From: Nyssa sinensis
Lineage: Eukaryota > Streptophyta > Magnoliopsida > Cornales > Nyssaceae
Assembly: GCA_008638375.1 (NCBI GenBank)
Contig: CM018050.1
Location: 32,653,220-32,717,219, forward strand
Reading direction: 5' to 3'
DNA: 64,000 bases
Below are positions 11,211 through 22,303 of this stretch, in pieces. The position numbers and the translations under genes are program-made. The notes below the pieces were generated by a model. The model had not been told where the DNA came from, made no database searches, and worked only from the letters and a program-made list of their open reading frames with translations. Numbering within the stretch: the first letter of the stretch is position 1; each line of letters begins with the position of its first letter.

Positions 11211-12000
11211 CTTTGATATGTGCCATTGATTTAACTTTGCTCTTTAGAGGCAGTAGACGTGTAAGAGTCCTCAATTTTTTGGAAAGAGTCACTCTTGGCT
11301 TTTGTTGCAAAGTAACATGGTGAGTGACATATAGTTTGGAGTGAAAAGTAGAGAGAAAACATTGAAAAAATTCTAAGTGATACAAAGAGCTACAGTAAAT
11401 AAATAAATAAATAACAAATGATTGAAAATATTGAAGAAGATCACGATAAATCTAAAATGAAACAAGTGGTAAATATAAATAAAAAAGATAATGATAGATG
11501 AATCTAAAAGCATCAACTATAGTAAATTAAATCTAAAAGTCCATGTCCCCATTGTTGAAAACACTGGAGAACTCCCCCACCCCTAGAGGAAAAAAGAGTG
11601 TTTTTTTAGTTGCACTACATCTCATATAATTGAAGGAGGAATTTTGAAGCAATAAAGGTGTGGATAGATTTAGGCATTCTCAACCTTAATTTTTTCCTTT
11701 AAGATGGTTGGTTTTTTTTTTCCTCGAAATTTTCTTCTATCTCTTGTAGAAATCATTGAGATTCTCATCATCTTCAATTTCGATCAGTTCCTTTTCATTT
11801 GGCTTGGAGTTATTGACGTCTTCATTTTCAATCGGGATCTGTCCAACTTCACAAGGCAATTTGTATGGGATGTAAGGGAAGATAGAGAGTTGGAAGGAAG
11901 AAGAAAGAAGATATGTAAAGAAAGGGGAGGAGTTATAAGTGAATGTGGCTATTGTTTGATTAGAATTTATATGGGCTGCAATGATAATAACGGTTATAAT
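11211..12000. other. Helitron interior, no gene identified
   Basis: A minus-strand open segment (roughly 11860-11740) reads GQIPIENEDVNNSKPNEK and then EIEDDENLNDFYKR. Its acidic composition suggests a coding exon, but I recognise no family. Confidence 0.3.
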
Positions 12001-12240
12001 AATAGCAAACCTTGTAGTTATAGATTTTTGATCAGCAAATGAAAAGGCAGATTTTCTATTATTGTTCAGTTTTTGATTAGAAGTCATACGGGCTCCAATA
12101 ATAAAATCAGCCAATTTATTTTATAGCAGTTAATGCACTTGAAACTCATGAAGCTCCTTGATATTTAATGGGTGTCATAATAGCAGTCCTTGCAGTTACA
12201 GACTTTTTATCAGCAACTGAAAAGGCAGATTTTGTCTTAG
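12001..12240. repeat. Imperfect direct repeat, about 180 bp apart
   Basis: Blocks near 12005-12055 and 12175-12235 share AATAGCA..CCTTG(T/C)AGTTA and ATCAGCAA(A/C)TGAAAAGGCAG, and a third partial copy (TTTTGATTAGAAGTCATACGG) lies between. They look like a degenerate local duplication. Confidence 0.5.
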
Positions 12241-13279
12241 TTTATCCATGTGCCGCTTTTTCGTTTATCAGCCATTAAAATAGATCAATAGTAAAATGTG
12301 CAGAATGAACACCTCATCTCAACATTGTGAGTACATAGTTCAAGAGTATTGAATTTTTCCATTGATTCCACCTGCAACAATTTGCAAGATGAGCTGATAT
12401 AGAGAAAAAGAAATGAACAGAAGGAAGTAATACAAGGAAAAATAAATGAATAATGATTGTTGATTACAATAGAAAACAGGCAGAAGTGGGCATTTTAAGT
12501 TCACAAGAATACCATAACAGTGATTCACACTTTTTGTCTGGTGTGGCAGTGGCTTTCTCTAATTTGAACCTGCCAATAATCATTCTTCCATCTTCGTACC
12601 TTGGATTGTCGTTTGCCCATATGATATGAACATGTCTGGACTGGAATGCACTCCTAGAGCTGAAAGTTGAATTGGTTCTGCAACCAAGTTTATCAGTTTA
12701 ATTTAGTGCCAGGATGGCTTGCATGCTTAAACCAAAGATGCTCATAATGAAAACAGACATCAAAGCTCCAATAGTCTGAATAGAATTCTAGGGGGTTTGG
12801 AGAAATTTAAGAACATGCAATTATTCGTTCAAATAAAAAGAATAAAAATTTTTATGCCGCTAGCATGCTACTAAAACACAAAGTAGAGTACACACAAGTG
12901 ATTTCAAGCTTGTTACATGAAAAGAACCAATAGGACATCTTTCAGGTGAAGCCACCAACATGTAGCTTTAATTCTACACAACTTTTCAAGCCCCCAAGAG
13001 TGGAACTGGAATACTAAAGATGGACTACTACAAAACTTGAGCTTGTGACCAAATTCAGAGTATTTTCCTTCATACAGACAATACAACAGGTTCATAAGAC
13101 AACTAAATGAAACAATAAGTTAACTATAAAAACATAGTAGTAAACTAAATCTCTACCAACTTTGAGCAGAAAATCAACAGTAAGAAAAGTAGGATGATGT
13201 TAAAAAAAATTGTACTCATTTTTGGCATTAATGCCGAGCACTTGGGTTATGGACAATAAACTTTCTCTGAAACTGGAAT
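12241..13279. other. Helitron interior, possible unidentified exon
   Basis: Minus-strand bases near 12640-12560 read VHIIWANDNPRYEDGRMIIG RF, a plausible coding exon of unknown family. No other exon could be supported between 12241 and 13279. Confidence 0.3.
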
Positions 13280-13540
13280 TCAAGCTTCCCTAATGCATTG
13301 GCTCATAACCTCAATTAATTTAGGTGTTAAGAATTTTCTACAGCTATCCATTTTCAGCTCAGAAGTACAGCCATCTTGAGGGCATTTAGGCAACATTCTA
13401 TGAAGCAATGTTACTTCTACATGCTGTTTCATGCAAGAAACACAAAAGTGGTGCAGGAAATCATCAATTGAGAACATCTGGCCAACATCTGTGGCTTCCA
13501 AACAGATGACAGTTTCTACTAAGCAGTACCTACCAATGAT
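13280..13540 (-). pseudogene. RBR (RING-IBR-RING) E3 ligase fragment
   Basis: The minus strand reads VICLEATDVGQMFSIDDFLH, then HFCVSCMKQHVEV, then LPKCPQDGCTSEL, the RING1 and following segment of plant RBR ubiquitin ligases (cysteine/histidine pairs CxxC, CxxC and CPxxGC). The first CxxC cysteine of RING1 appears lost (T at its place before VIC). A stop falls at 13280-13282 and no IBR or RING2 was found. It lies immediately downstream of the membrane-protein fragment on the same strand but belongs to an unrelated gene. Confidence 0.65.
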
Positions 13541-13660
13541 TCAAGTTGTGTTATAATCAAACATTATCTTTGGGCAGCAAAAAGGTCGGAGGTATGTGGG
13601 AGAAATTTAATCCTCAATCAGAACATACCCAACTGAAATTAATGATTTCTGGAATTCACC

Positions 13661-15058
13661 TGAAAAATAATATGAAATACATAGCCCCAAAAGCCTGCAG
13701 TTTGATGAACATGAGTTTCTTCATTAGTGCCCAAGCACTTTGATGCATTGGATGCATTAGAATTTTCTGCATTTGTAGGAGCTGCATAAGGGTATTGGTC
13801 GGTGTCAAAGGCCTCATTATCAATCCTAGCTCTACCAATTTTATTGTGATATTGGTAACATCCATGCATGGAAAGCAAAGATCCCAGCTACAATACAAGG
13901 TCATAATAAAAATTAATAAAGATATAAAGAAAAAATTAGATTCAAGCATAGAAAGAGACATGTAGGGGTATGAGACATAAAACATAAGAGAAACATATAT
14001 AAAAAAATGCGTAAACCCAATTTAAAGATAGATGACATACCCCAAAATAAATGGTGATTAGTGCAGAAGTCCACCTGTTAAATATAAAATAGTACTAATT
14101 AGAATTTGCAATAAGCAATTATGAAATCACTTCTCATGTCATGGAATTAATATTGGCATTAATGGAAGCCTTTCAAAATGAATATTCAAACTTATTTTAG
14201 GGCATCATCCCATTCAAACTCTTTTAACTCTATAAGAATTTACATTAAAAATAAAAAAAACTTGAAGTTTTAACATTGCGGGGAAGGAAACTTAGAGGAA
14301 AGAATCCAAATTTCAATTGTTGAATTTCATAATTGCCTTTAAACCCTTTAATAATCTAAAAATGCCATCTTTATAATGTGTAAAATTTACATATTAGTTT
14401 CATTGTCAATGAAGCTTAAAACAAAAATGTTCTTTAAAAGTAAAGACCCTTCCTTGCTTAATTTCTACAGAGAACCACAAAACATATGATAGATAGAAAG
14501 ATCTTAAAAGAAAAACTGGGTGTGTATATATGCGTGCATGTGTATGTGTGTGTGTGTATATATAAGTAGAAAATTGTATATAAACAACATTCTTTATATC
14601 ATGCTAAAAATTTACTCCCACATTAAATTATCCATATGCAAGAGTTGTACTGTTTGAAATGAACCCATGGAAAAGAACTGCTTACTGAGTGTAAAAGTAA
14701 AATATGTTGCCACCATCAACAGCACCATTTAGGATTAGGAGTATCAGAAGCACAAAGAATGCAAAAAAGCAAAAAGCCAGCAACCAGGCAGGATGTATTC
14801 CTTTCAGACATGGCCTCCAAACTTCATCTTCATACAACACTCTCCTGCAAGTTCTTTTTGGGCTTCTCTGCTTCCTTGTTTCCAATTTCGGGGACCTTCA
14901 AACTTTGAAATAAGAACAAATGGAAAAACCATTGCCATTATTAAAACCCAAATGGAACATAGCAAGACCCTCTAGTTCAGCCAATAACTCGTGGTGGTAG
15001 TATCAGCAGCCATGACTGGCTGCCAAGAATTTTTTGGAGTTCCTGCTAAAAAACTCAT
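13661..15058 (-). pseudogene. Truncated multipass membrane-protein gene (plant-specific family)
   Basis: Three exons run on the minus strand. Exon 1 starts at the ATG at 15058 (MSFLAGTPKNSWQPVMAADT, then TTTTSYWLN) and continues to [24 protein letters not shown] and a hydrophobic [17 protein letters not shown] segment. Exon 2 at about 14073-14039 encodes WTSALITIYFG. Exon 3 at 13888-13661 encodes LGSLLSMHGCYQYHNKIG and later HQTAGFWGYVFHIIFQ, followed by a GTGAAT donor. I recall this order from a family of uncharacterised plant membrane proteins (At1g70505/At3g27770-like). A TAG replaces a tryptophan codon after SYWLN, and a 1-base frameshift follows KELAGE. The C-terminal exons are missing, so the gene is dead and truncated. 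Confidence 0.65.
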
Positions 15059-15654
15059 GTTTTTATTGTTACTTCTCTGATTGTTCACGTCAATCTATGA
15101 TCTTTTTCAATGGGTGATTTAATTTGGAAATCCAATAGATGAAGAAGCAAAAAAGTAGGGAAAATAAATTTTTTAAAAAATGGGCAATGTCTGTAAAAAT
15201 TGAAACAAATTTAAAGGACTTTTTGTTAGTAATTTCTAATAGGGAAAGAATGGAGGAAAAACAAAAGGAATTCATCTGTAAAGTGTACTGTTCTGATGGA
15301 AAGAATGAAGGGAAAAACCCACAACAAAATTTACAAAAACAATTTTAACCTGAAAAATAGAATGATTTTATAGAAAGTAGAGATTTAAATGTGCTCTAAT
15401 AAGGCCATTGCTGCAAAAAATTTACATGCTTTTTTGAATAATAATTTTGGAAAAAAAATAAAATGTCAAGCTTAAATGCAGAACCAAGAATCAAAGCCCA
15501 CAAATACAGAAGAATTCAGAGAGTTGATCATTGCTTTCAACATCATCTATGGTTGCTTGAAAATAATATAAAGTGTTCTGTAAATCAATGTATCTAGTTA
15601 GGATAAGACGTAATTATAATAATTGATATAAAAGACTATGTTTACCTCCATTAT
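15059..15654. other. Spacer between two captured gene fragments
   Basis: AT-rich; no exon was recognised between the membrane-protein start codon and the last RPA-like exon. Confidence 0.4.
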
Positions 15655-16401
15655 GGATGATGGGTTGATCAACAAGTCTCGAATATTTATTTCCTTTGCT
15701 TGTTTGATTTTCTTTTCAACTGCTAATTGCTGAACATCTATTTCATTCATGGATGAAAAGTGCAACCTATATTTTTTTACATAATTGTATAGTAATAATG
15801 TGCAATATATTATTGACAATATTAGTTTTGTTATTTTTTTTCAAACGAAAATATACATTACCATTTTTTCAATTTTTGGACTTATATACAATGTGGATCA
15901 AATTGTATTGTTGACATATTTGTGGTTGAAAGCTGGAATTGACCTGGTTCAATATAATAAATATGTATATTAATTTTAGATTTGTATTGTAAGTTCACAT
16001 AATTAACAAATATGTATGTTGTTTATTATACATGGAAGCACACCTTGATACGTGGCTCCATTGAGACTTGAAACAACAATAATATGCTTATTGTCAGAAT
16101 TTTCCTCAAGCATTTGTCCTTCATTTAGAGCCATATCGCCCCAAAGAGTTATTGGAAGTGAATCAAGTCTGTAAAAGATATATGTTGGATTTGTTTATTA
16201 ATATAACATAATGGTTTTAGTTTTATAATGAAAATGAGTACTCACTCTTTATTCATAACAGTAATCTCTCTTTTGTGCGTTTCTCCACCATTTTTCTTTT
16301 TTATGATGTAACTTTGCCCGATGTTGCTGACAAATCCAAAGATATTTGTACATTATAATAGTATTAGCTTTGTGTAACAATGAGCATTCTATACGTCCTA
16401 T

Positions 16402-16437
<36 letters not shown>

Positions 16438-16813
16438 TGACTGACTTACCGACATATGAGTTTATCTCAATATGTTTTTGGACTTTTTTGAATTTCACAA
16501 ATTTATCTGCAAAGATATGTTCATCCCATGTTGACATTGTCTCACCGACATCAATATGCGATTGCAGAACCAATTCGAGGGACAGGTGGACATTGGCAAA
16601 TTTCTCATTAGGCTTCTTCACTGTACCGTTAGAGATTAGATAAACCTTACTATGCTGAAATATTCCTTCAAATTTCCTTACTGCTTCGTTAAAGATGGCT
16701 TGAATTTTTGAGGTTTTCCTCAAACAATATAAACCCTTACTATGCATGACATTAATCACTTTTACTACGCATATCTCTGCAAGCTTGCAACAGGAGTTGC
16801 ATATGTAATGCAA
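15655..16813 (-). pseudogene. RPA1-like single-stranded-DNA-binding protein, partial
   Basis: Four minus-strand segments keep RPA 70-kDa subunit order. Segment a (16813-16450) has AIFNEAVRKFEGIF and SKVYLISNGTVKKPNEKFAN (OB-fold A), ending at a GTAAGT donor. Segment b (to about 16247) has IIKKKNGGETHKREITV and a GTGAGT donor. Segment c (16168-16044) has LPITLWGDMALNEGQMLEE (OB-fold B). Segment d (about 15775-15655) has FSSMNEIDVQQLAVEKKIK. RPA binds ssDNA in replication and repair, and RPA1-like genes are also known as passengers or accessory genes of plant Helitrons. The C-terminal zinc-binding OB-fold was not found. A TA microsatellite occupies the first intron. Confidence 0.7.
16407..16434. 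repeat. (TA)n microsatellite
   Basis: An uninterrupted TA run inside an intron of the RPA1-like fragment. Confidence 0.9.
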
Positions 16814-17216
16814 GTCAATGATTAGTCGCCAAAAACTAAAAAACTTGAGTGAATAGGTGCAATATTTACTTGGTTTCTATTGAACTTCCATCTCCTATAT
16901 ATGAAAAAAAGAAAAGAAAAGAAAAGAAAAGATACTCAAAAGTAGCATCAACCGTCAATTCAGAAGTCCATTAAATGTTGTTTAACCAAAAATCCTAGCA
17001 TTCATGAGCGTGGGGTACATGGTCGCTGGGAGGTTTGCCTTCTGTCCTTCTCATTTATTCGTTTATTTTTTTTTTTTTTTTTGTGGTAGGGAGAGGTAAG
17101 GCGGGTGGGAGATGATTTTTCTCTAGATGTTATACAAATGCCACGGACTGATGTACATTCTCACTTATCAATGGTAGCTCAAAAAATTGAAGATGTATTG
17201 CATATGAACATATAAA
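16814..17216. other. Spacer, possible upstream part of the RPA-like fragment
   Basis: Contains an AAAAG pentamer run near 16905-16930 and a T16-17 homopolymer near 17067. No exon was recognised. Confidence 0.4.
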
Positions 17217-19822
17217 TAAGATGTCACGCCCCGAATCCTGACCGAACCCGAGGCGCGACTGACGAGACAGAAAGTAAAATAAATAAAAGGATAAAAGTAA
17301 TTAGATTCACTAAACATGCGTCCATCATCATCCATACATAAAATAACATCGAATACATTGTTCATCAGTCATTCGGGCTTAAGCCCTTACATAACAAAAT
17401 ACAAGTCTCATGGATCACAAATACATCACGTGCTTCGCCCTCTCAGGGCATCACTAAGTCTCACGTGACTGGAGGATCCTCATCTGAAAATGTTGCCCAC
17501 GAATGGGTCAGCACAACTGCTGGTATGATGAAATGCTAATGCCAGAAATAAAGCTAAGGCGTGGCATGTGCAAAGTGTACATTTATTTCTAAATGACATT
17601 CAATCATCGCAATAATATATATATGAATGGTATGCATGACACACCCATGCACAACTCTATGCCACACCCATGTCTCATTTACGGGTACTCCCCGATGGCA
17701 CGAAGTACCAATGCAATGGCCGATTTTGGGTTTTTCACCACAGGATCTACACCCTCATAATGCAAAGCACCATGTGCTTACCCACGCCATGTTCTCAAGG
17801 AATTCATCATATGCCAATATGCCAATGCAATCTCAATGAACATGAATCTCAATAATATAACATGCTTGGACAATAAGAAATAAATTACTAATCAGTTTCA
17901 TATACATGCATATCTCATATGTTCGTACATCATGATTCAAGTTCTTCACTTTATTAATTTGCAAGTAACACATAACATGTGAACAACCAATTCCAAATAA
18001 ACAGGTAAACACATTACAGATAAACACATACAGCATTCTAGTCATTCACAAATATTCCTAACTTAACTTCATTTCTAACACTAGCAAAATACCATACCTG
18101 ATGGGTTGGTATCAACCCTAGAAGATCGTGAACTATATGTAACTGAACCGGCGGATGAAAATGTAGGAGATCAGATTGCCTCCTCCTGTCCTGTCAGTGT
18201 CCCTAAAAGTAGAAATTTCAACTCAGTCTATTGTTACTTGAATCTATGCTATTCATCAAATTTTATGTCTTTAATTCATAAGTTTCTATTCTGCTAAATT
18301 AAACTCTACCATTGGTTTTACAACGTTTAAGAAAATAAGTCTAGGTTCTCGTAGAACTCAATTCGGACACCAGGGTTGAAAAGGGCAAAACAGTCATTTT
18401 GCACTTTACACGTGTCCTTACATTTCGTGACCTCTTTTCACAAATCGGACTCCACGGTTGAGTCCGGAATGTTCGAGATAATAAAATTTCACTATTTTTT
18501 TTACCTAGTTCGGAGTTTGTCTGACAGTGTTTCAAGTTAGGGGCATTTTGGTAATTTTAAGGGTTACTACGGGTCTTTTATTTTTCGGGACCCCGTCTCG
18601 TAAAACGGACCTCACCATTGATCTTGGAATGGTCGAGATAGTCAAAATACACTAATGACTTGTCCCATTTGGACTCCGGGACGTTTCCGAATATTTAATT
18701 AATTAAATAATTAATTAATTAATTTAATTAATATTTTAATCAGGTGGGTCAAAGTGTAATTTCTAACAGTTGGGGGGTCAATTTGTAATTTTTGCAAGTT
18801 CGGGGTTAAGGTTCAAATTCTAAAAGGTTCAAATTCCAAAAGGTTCAAATTAAAACTAGTTTAATTTGTTATTCTAAATCAAGTTAACCAAACAGGGGAT
18901 AGGACTAAAACTGGGATAGGATATCCCTGTCTCCAATTAAATTTTCAATTTAAATTTCTCATCCCTGTTGCCAAACACCCCCATTCCCCTTTTAATTTAA
19001 AACAAGAATGTGACACGTGGCAGGGGCGGACCGGCCCAAGCCCGACCCGAACCCGAGACCCGACCCGGTGGCCTCATCTTCTTCCCCGACTTTCCGGCGA
19101 AGCAACAGTAGGGTTCCGGCGCCTTCTCCGGCGCCGGCGACCGGTCTCCGGTGACTTTTCCCCATTTTTAAAATGCCATCCACTAGGGTTTTTCGTGTAG
19201 GTTCCATATCCAACCTCTATTTCCCTTCAAACCGTCCCCATCTCCACGAAATAGAGCTCAAAGGCTCATGGCCGAATCTCTGGCCAACTGTATAATTCCA
19301 ATTTCTTGCATATTTTTCTACTGTTTTTCGTTCTTCCTTTCTCCATTCTCTTTCTGCACTTCATAGGGTTATTTTAGGATCATTTAAAGGGAGCTTTACA
19401 CATAAAATGATGAAGTTCAACCTCCATGGCCGAAACCTGCAACTAGGGTTTTCTCCCTAGTTTCTCACCTATTTCTCCTCATTCTTTTTGCATTTGAAAG
19501 GTAAAATCATGCTTTATAAAACCCTATAATCTAAATCAAACGAATCATGCTTTTGAAATTCAAAACTGAAACACCCACTTACCTAAAATTTCGGATTTTT
19601 CCTCCTTTTGGTTTGCTTCCCTTCTCCTTCTGTTCCTCTTGGTCACTTCTGCTTCTTCAGAACCCTCTCCCTTGCTCTCAGTTTTCTTTCCCTTCCCTTT
19701 CTTTTCTTCTTTCTTTTCTTCCCACCCGAGACCACCTTATGCATCACAAACCCATCCTCACACGTTTCTCTCTCTCTGTGACCTCTATCACCCTGTATCA
19801 GCCCCTTTCCTTCCCCCAAAAT

Positions 19823-19849
19823 GCAGCTTTGCATTTAATGCAAAGCTGC
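19823..19849 (-). other. Perfect palindrome inside LTR (13-bp arms, 1-base centre)
   Basis: The left arm is GCAGCTTTGCATT (19823-19835), the centre T (19836), and the right arm AATGCAAAGCTGC (19837-19849). Compared with the copy at 2335-2361, arm positions 1 and 4 have changed on both sides so that pairing is kept. It lies next to a long TA tract. Confidence 0.9.
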
Positions 19850-19859
19850 TCTACACTAG

Positions 19860-19860
<1 letters not shown>

Positions 19861-19907
<47 letters not shown>
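19861..19907. repeat. (TA)n microsatellite in LTR
   Basis: About 23 consecutive TA dinucleotides, adjacent to the palindrome at 19823-19849. It is much longer here than in the other LTR copies. Confidence 0.9.
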
Positions 19908-19908
<1 letters not shown>

Positions 19909-20351
19909 CTCACTTCTCTCACACACTAGACACACACCAAACACACACACCCAGCCGACACTACACACCTCACACACTAGGTTTGCTACCTCACACACTG
20001 CCAAATGTATTCACATACATATACCTACTCATATACACTTTCAATATACATCCATCCATATACATACACATGTTGTATCCCACACACATATACACATGCT
20101 ACACATATATACATAATTCATACATGTTACCCATATACATGTTACCCATGTACATGCACTCAATAATCAAATAATACATATATATATATATATATATACA
20201 TACCTATATCCATGCATACATTACACACATCACACATATACATACATTCCACTTTAATAATAATAATAATAATAATAATAATAGGAACAAGGAATAAATA
20301 AATAATAATAATAAATAAAAAAAAAAAAATTTTCCATGTCATAACATAAGA

Positions 20352-20819
20352 TAGGAAGGACATTAGTTCCTATCCTAATTTTTAACCCATAATTGCAAAA
20401 TTTTCCACCAAATTCAAATTTCCAAAACCATTCAAAATGCTAATGCAAGATAAAAGTTTACCTACACATTCCTTATTCACCTATATTCAAAGCAGATTCT
20501 TTGTTTGAGCATACATATTCACCTTGGTTATTGGAGCTACAATTGATGGACGCCACATCATATTTATAGCAGTTCAAGTTTTTACACTGACTCCTCAAAT
20601 GTAATTACTTTGATAATGAAATTCTAGCACAATTGTGAATGTTCCTAGTATATTTTAAATGTTTGGAAAATTATGTCATCATTATTGACTACCAATTTCC
20701 CAAGTTTTTTAATAATTTTTTATTTCTGACTGTTTAATGGATTGTTGCTAATAATGAAGAATTTTGACAACAAAACTATGTAAAACAAAAGCACCAATAC
20801 CCACTCAATTTTCTATGGC
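20352..20819. other. Helitron interior, no gene identified
   Basis: AT-rich sequence between the solo LTR and the Nudix exon. No exon was recognised. Confidence 0.4.
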
Positions 20820-21330
20820 ATGAAAAATAAAGGAATTATAATTGAGGGGAGCTGCAGAAATGAATAACTCCCCATTACTATTCATGACAAAAAAACCAAT
20901 ACCTACTCGATGTGAAGCATTTGCAGGGAGAGTATTAGTAGTTTTTGGAATCCAATATACAAGCATTAAGTATGTTGGTTCAACATGATGATACCAAAAC
21001 CCCTCCTGCACAATCAGCAGAACAAAAATTATGAAACATGACCCTAGTCTACCAAGAGCAGAGATAAAAAGGACTATTGAGATTAACAAACTAAAAAGGA
21101 AGAGGAATAAACATAACTACAAATCCATATTCAAAATTAATTTACCGATTCCTGATTCTAAATTCATAAGTAGTTATTGATTTTAAATACCAGATTCAAT
21201 TTTGATAATTAGCTCTTTAGAACCACCTACATTAATATTATTATAAGAAAAATATTTTTACCTTAATTGCGGCTTCAACAAGATTTGCAAGTTCAATAGG
21301 CAATTTAATCCAAACACCATTCTTTCCCTG
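20820..21330 (-). pseudogene. Nudix hydrolase exon fragments
   Basis: Two minus-strand exons in the right order belong to the plant NUDT2/6/7/10 group. The first (about 21329-21250, TTGCAG acceptor, GTAAAA donor) reads GKNGVWIKLPIELANLVEAAIK. The second (from about 21006, after TGTGCAG) reads EGFWYHHVEPTYLMLVYWIP, KTTNTLPANASHRVGIG and FFVMN. The catalytic Nudix box (GX5EX7REUXEEXGU) that should follow is absent; the frame continues as SNGELFISAAPLNYNSFIFH to a stop at 20805-20807. So only the N-terminal part was captured, possibly fused to unrelated sequence. The tail resembles an RNase-H-like segment, but that is weak. Confidence 0.7.
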
Positions 21331-21768
21331 CAAAAATATATAAAACAAATTAATCTTTATTTGAAGGTGAGAAGATCCTCTGAAGAGAAAAACGTTCCCT
21401 GATAGTTGCGATTGAGCGGAGAAAAGAGGAAAAATTATGTGTTTGCAAAGAAGAGAGAAGAAGTTGAAGAATACACAGCCGCAAAATCTGATTCACCCAT
21501 AAAATACAATCCCCTTTGCGTCTCCACTTACCGAAAAGAGCTACTCTAACAAATGATAATAGCAAAAATCGCAAAGGAAAATACAAGCAAGGAAATTAGC
21601 AGGGACTTGAAAGTCCATGTTCATGGCTTTTGAATCAACCCGTTCAAAAATCACATATGAAAAAAAAAATCAAACTGCTGGAATTTTTATGTTGCAAAAT
21701 CTAGGTTTTCTTCAAATTTAAATATCTTATTCTCCAAAATTATATATAAAAATAATCTTGGTATAGTA
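21331..21768. other. Spacer between Nudix and HIPP fragments
   Basis: No exon was recognised; AT-rich, intron-like sequence. Confidence 0.4.
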
Positions 21769-21850
21769 CCTGAGAGGCCAGAGACTATCTTCATGGCTTT
21801 TTGCTTGGCATTTTCATCATATAACTCCAATTTCAACACTATTATATGTC
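21769..21850 (-). pseudogene. HIPP (heavy-metal-associated isoprenylated protein) exon fragment
   Basis: The minus strand reads VLKLELYDENAKQKAMKIVS then GLSG, followed by a GTACTA donor at about 21768. This is the first half of the HMA fold of the plant HIPP subgroup whose metal-binding CxxC loop is replaced (typical form VLKLDLHDDKAKQKAMKTVS). The second half of the HMA domain (usually VDSIAMDMKDKKLTV) and the C-terminal CaaX box were not found. It is adjacent to, and on the same strand as, the Nudix exons of an unrelated gene. Confidence 0.65.
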
Positions 21851-22298
21851 ATTAAAAATAATTAGGTTGAGCTTCAATAAATCAGGTAAACTGTGAAAAA
21901 GGTTTGACATGATAAGCCAAATCCCATCAGGGATGTATACACACACATACATATCTATAGCTGAGAGGATTAGAGAGCCCAATTAAACTGAATCTAAATT
22001 ATATAAAAGCAAAGCCTATCAAATTCATGATGCAGAGTCCTTCAAGAAAATAGAGCAAAGCTAATAAAAAAAAGTTTTGGATATCCATTATGCCACCTTC
22101 TTGGCCTCCCTTGTAATTAATCAAACAATAAAAAATAAAAAAGATAAATTCAATGTATGAGATTCTCGCCTTCTGTTTGGTTTTGATGGCCTTTTGTTTT
22201 CCTATCTTTTCCTGTGTTTGTTTCCTTACTGTTTTCCTGCTTGTGCAGGTTTTGCTTTTATTTTCTTCTTTCTTGTAGTTTTATTTGTTTCTTTATTG
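21851..22298. other. Helitron interior, no gene identified
   Basis: No exon was recognised. A T-rich stretch precedes the LTR insertion site. Confidence 0.4.
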
Positions 22299-22303
22299 GG
22301 CCT

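Larger units (their letters stand above)
17222..20346 (-). mobile_element. Solo LTR (3.1 kb), minus sense, exact target duplication
   Basis: The plus strand reads TGTCACGCCCC at the left end and ...CATGTCATAACA at the right end, i.e. TG...CA. The flanking five bases are TAAGA on both sides (17217-17221 and 20347-20351). There is no coding capacity or second LTR, so it is a solo LTR left by recombination between the two LTRs of a full element. Inside are the family core, a CT-rich tract, the 27-bp palindrome at 19823-19849, a long (TA)n at 19861-19907 and an (AAT)n near the 5' end. It interrupts the candidate Helitron between the RPA-like and Nudix fragments. Confidence 0.92.

Noticed and set aside
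19547..20116. 189-codon open frame on the plus strand
   Set aside because: It lies within a solo LTR and is built from CT-rich, TA and ACA tracts; composition explains its length.
20805..21089. RNase-H-like (RVT_3) domain from a retroelement
   Set aside because: The stretch EGFWYHHVEPTYLMLVYWIP to HRVGIG is a much better match to plant Nudix proteins, and an upstream Nudix exon follows the right order. Only the tail keeps a weak RVT_3 resemblance.
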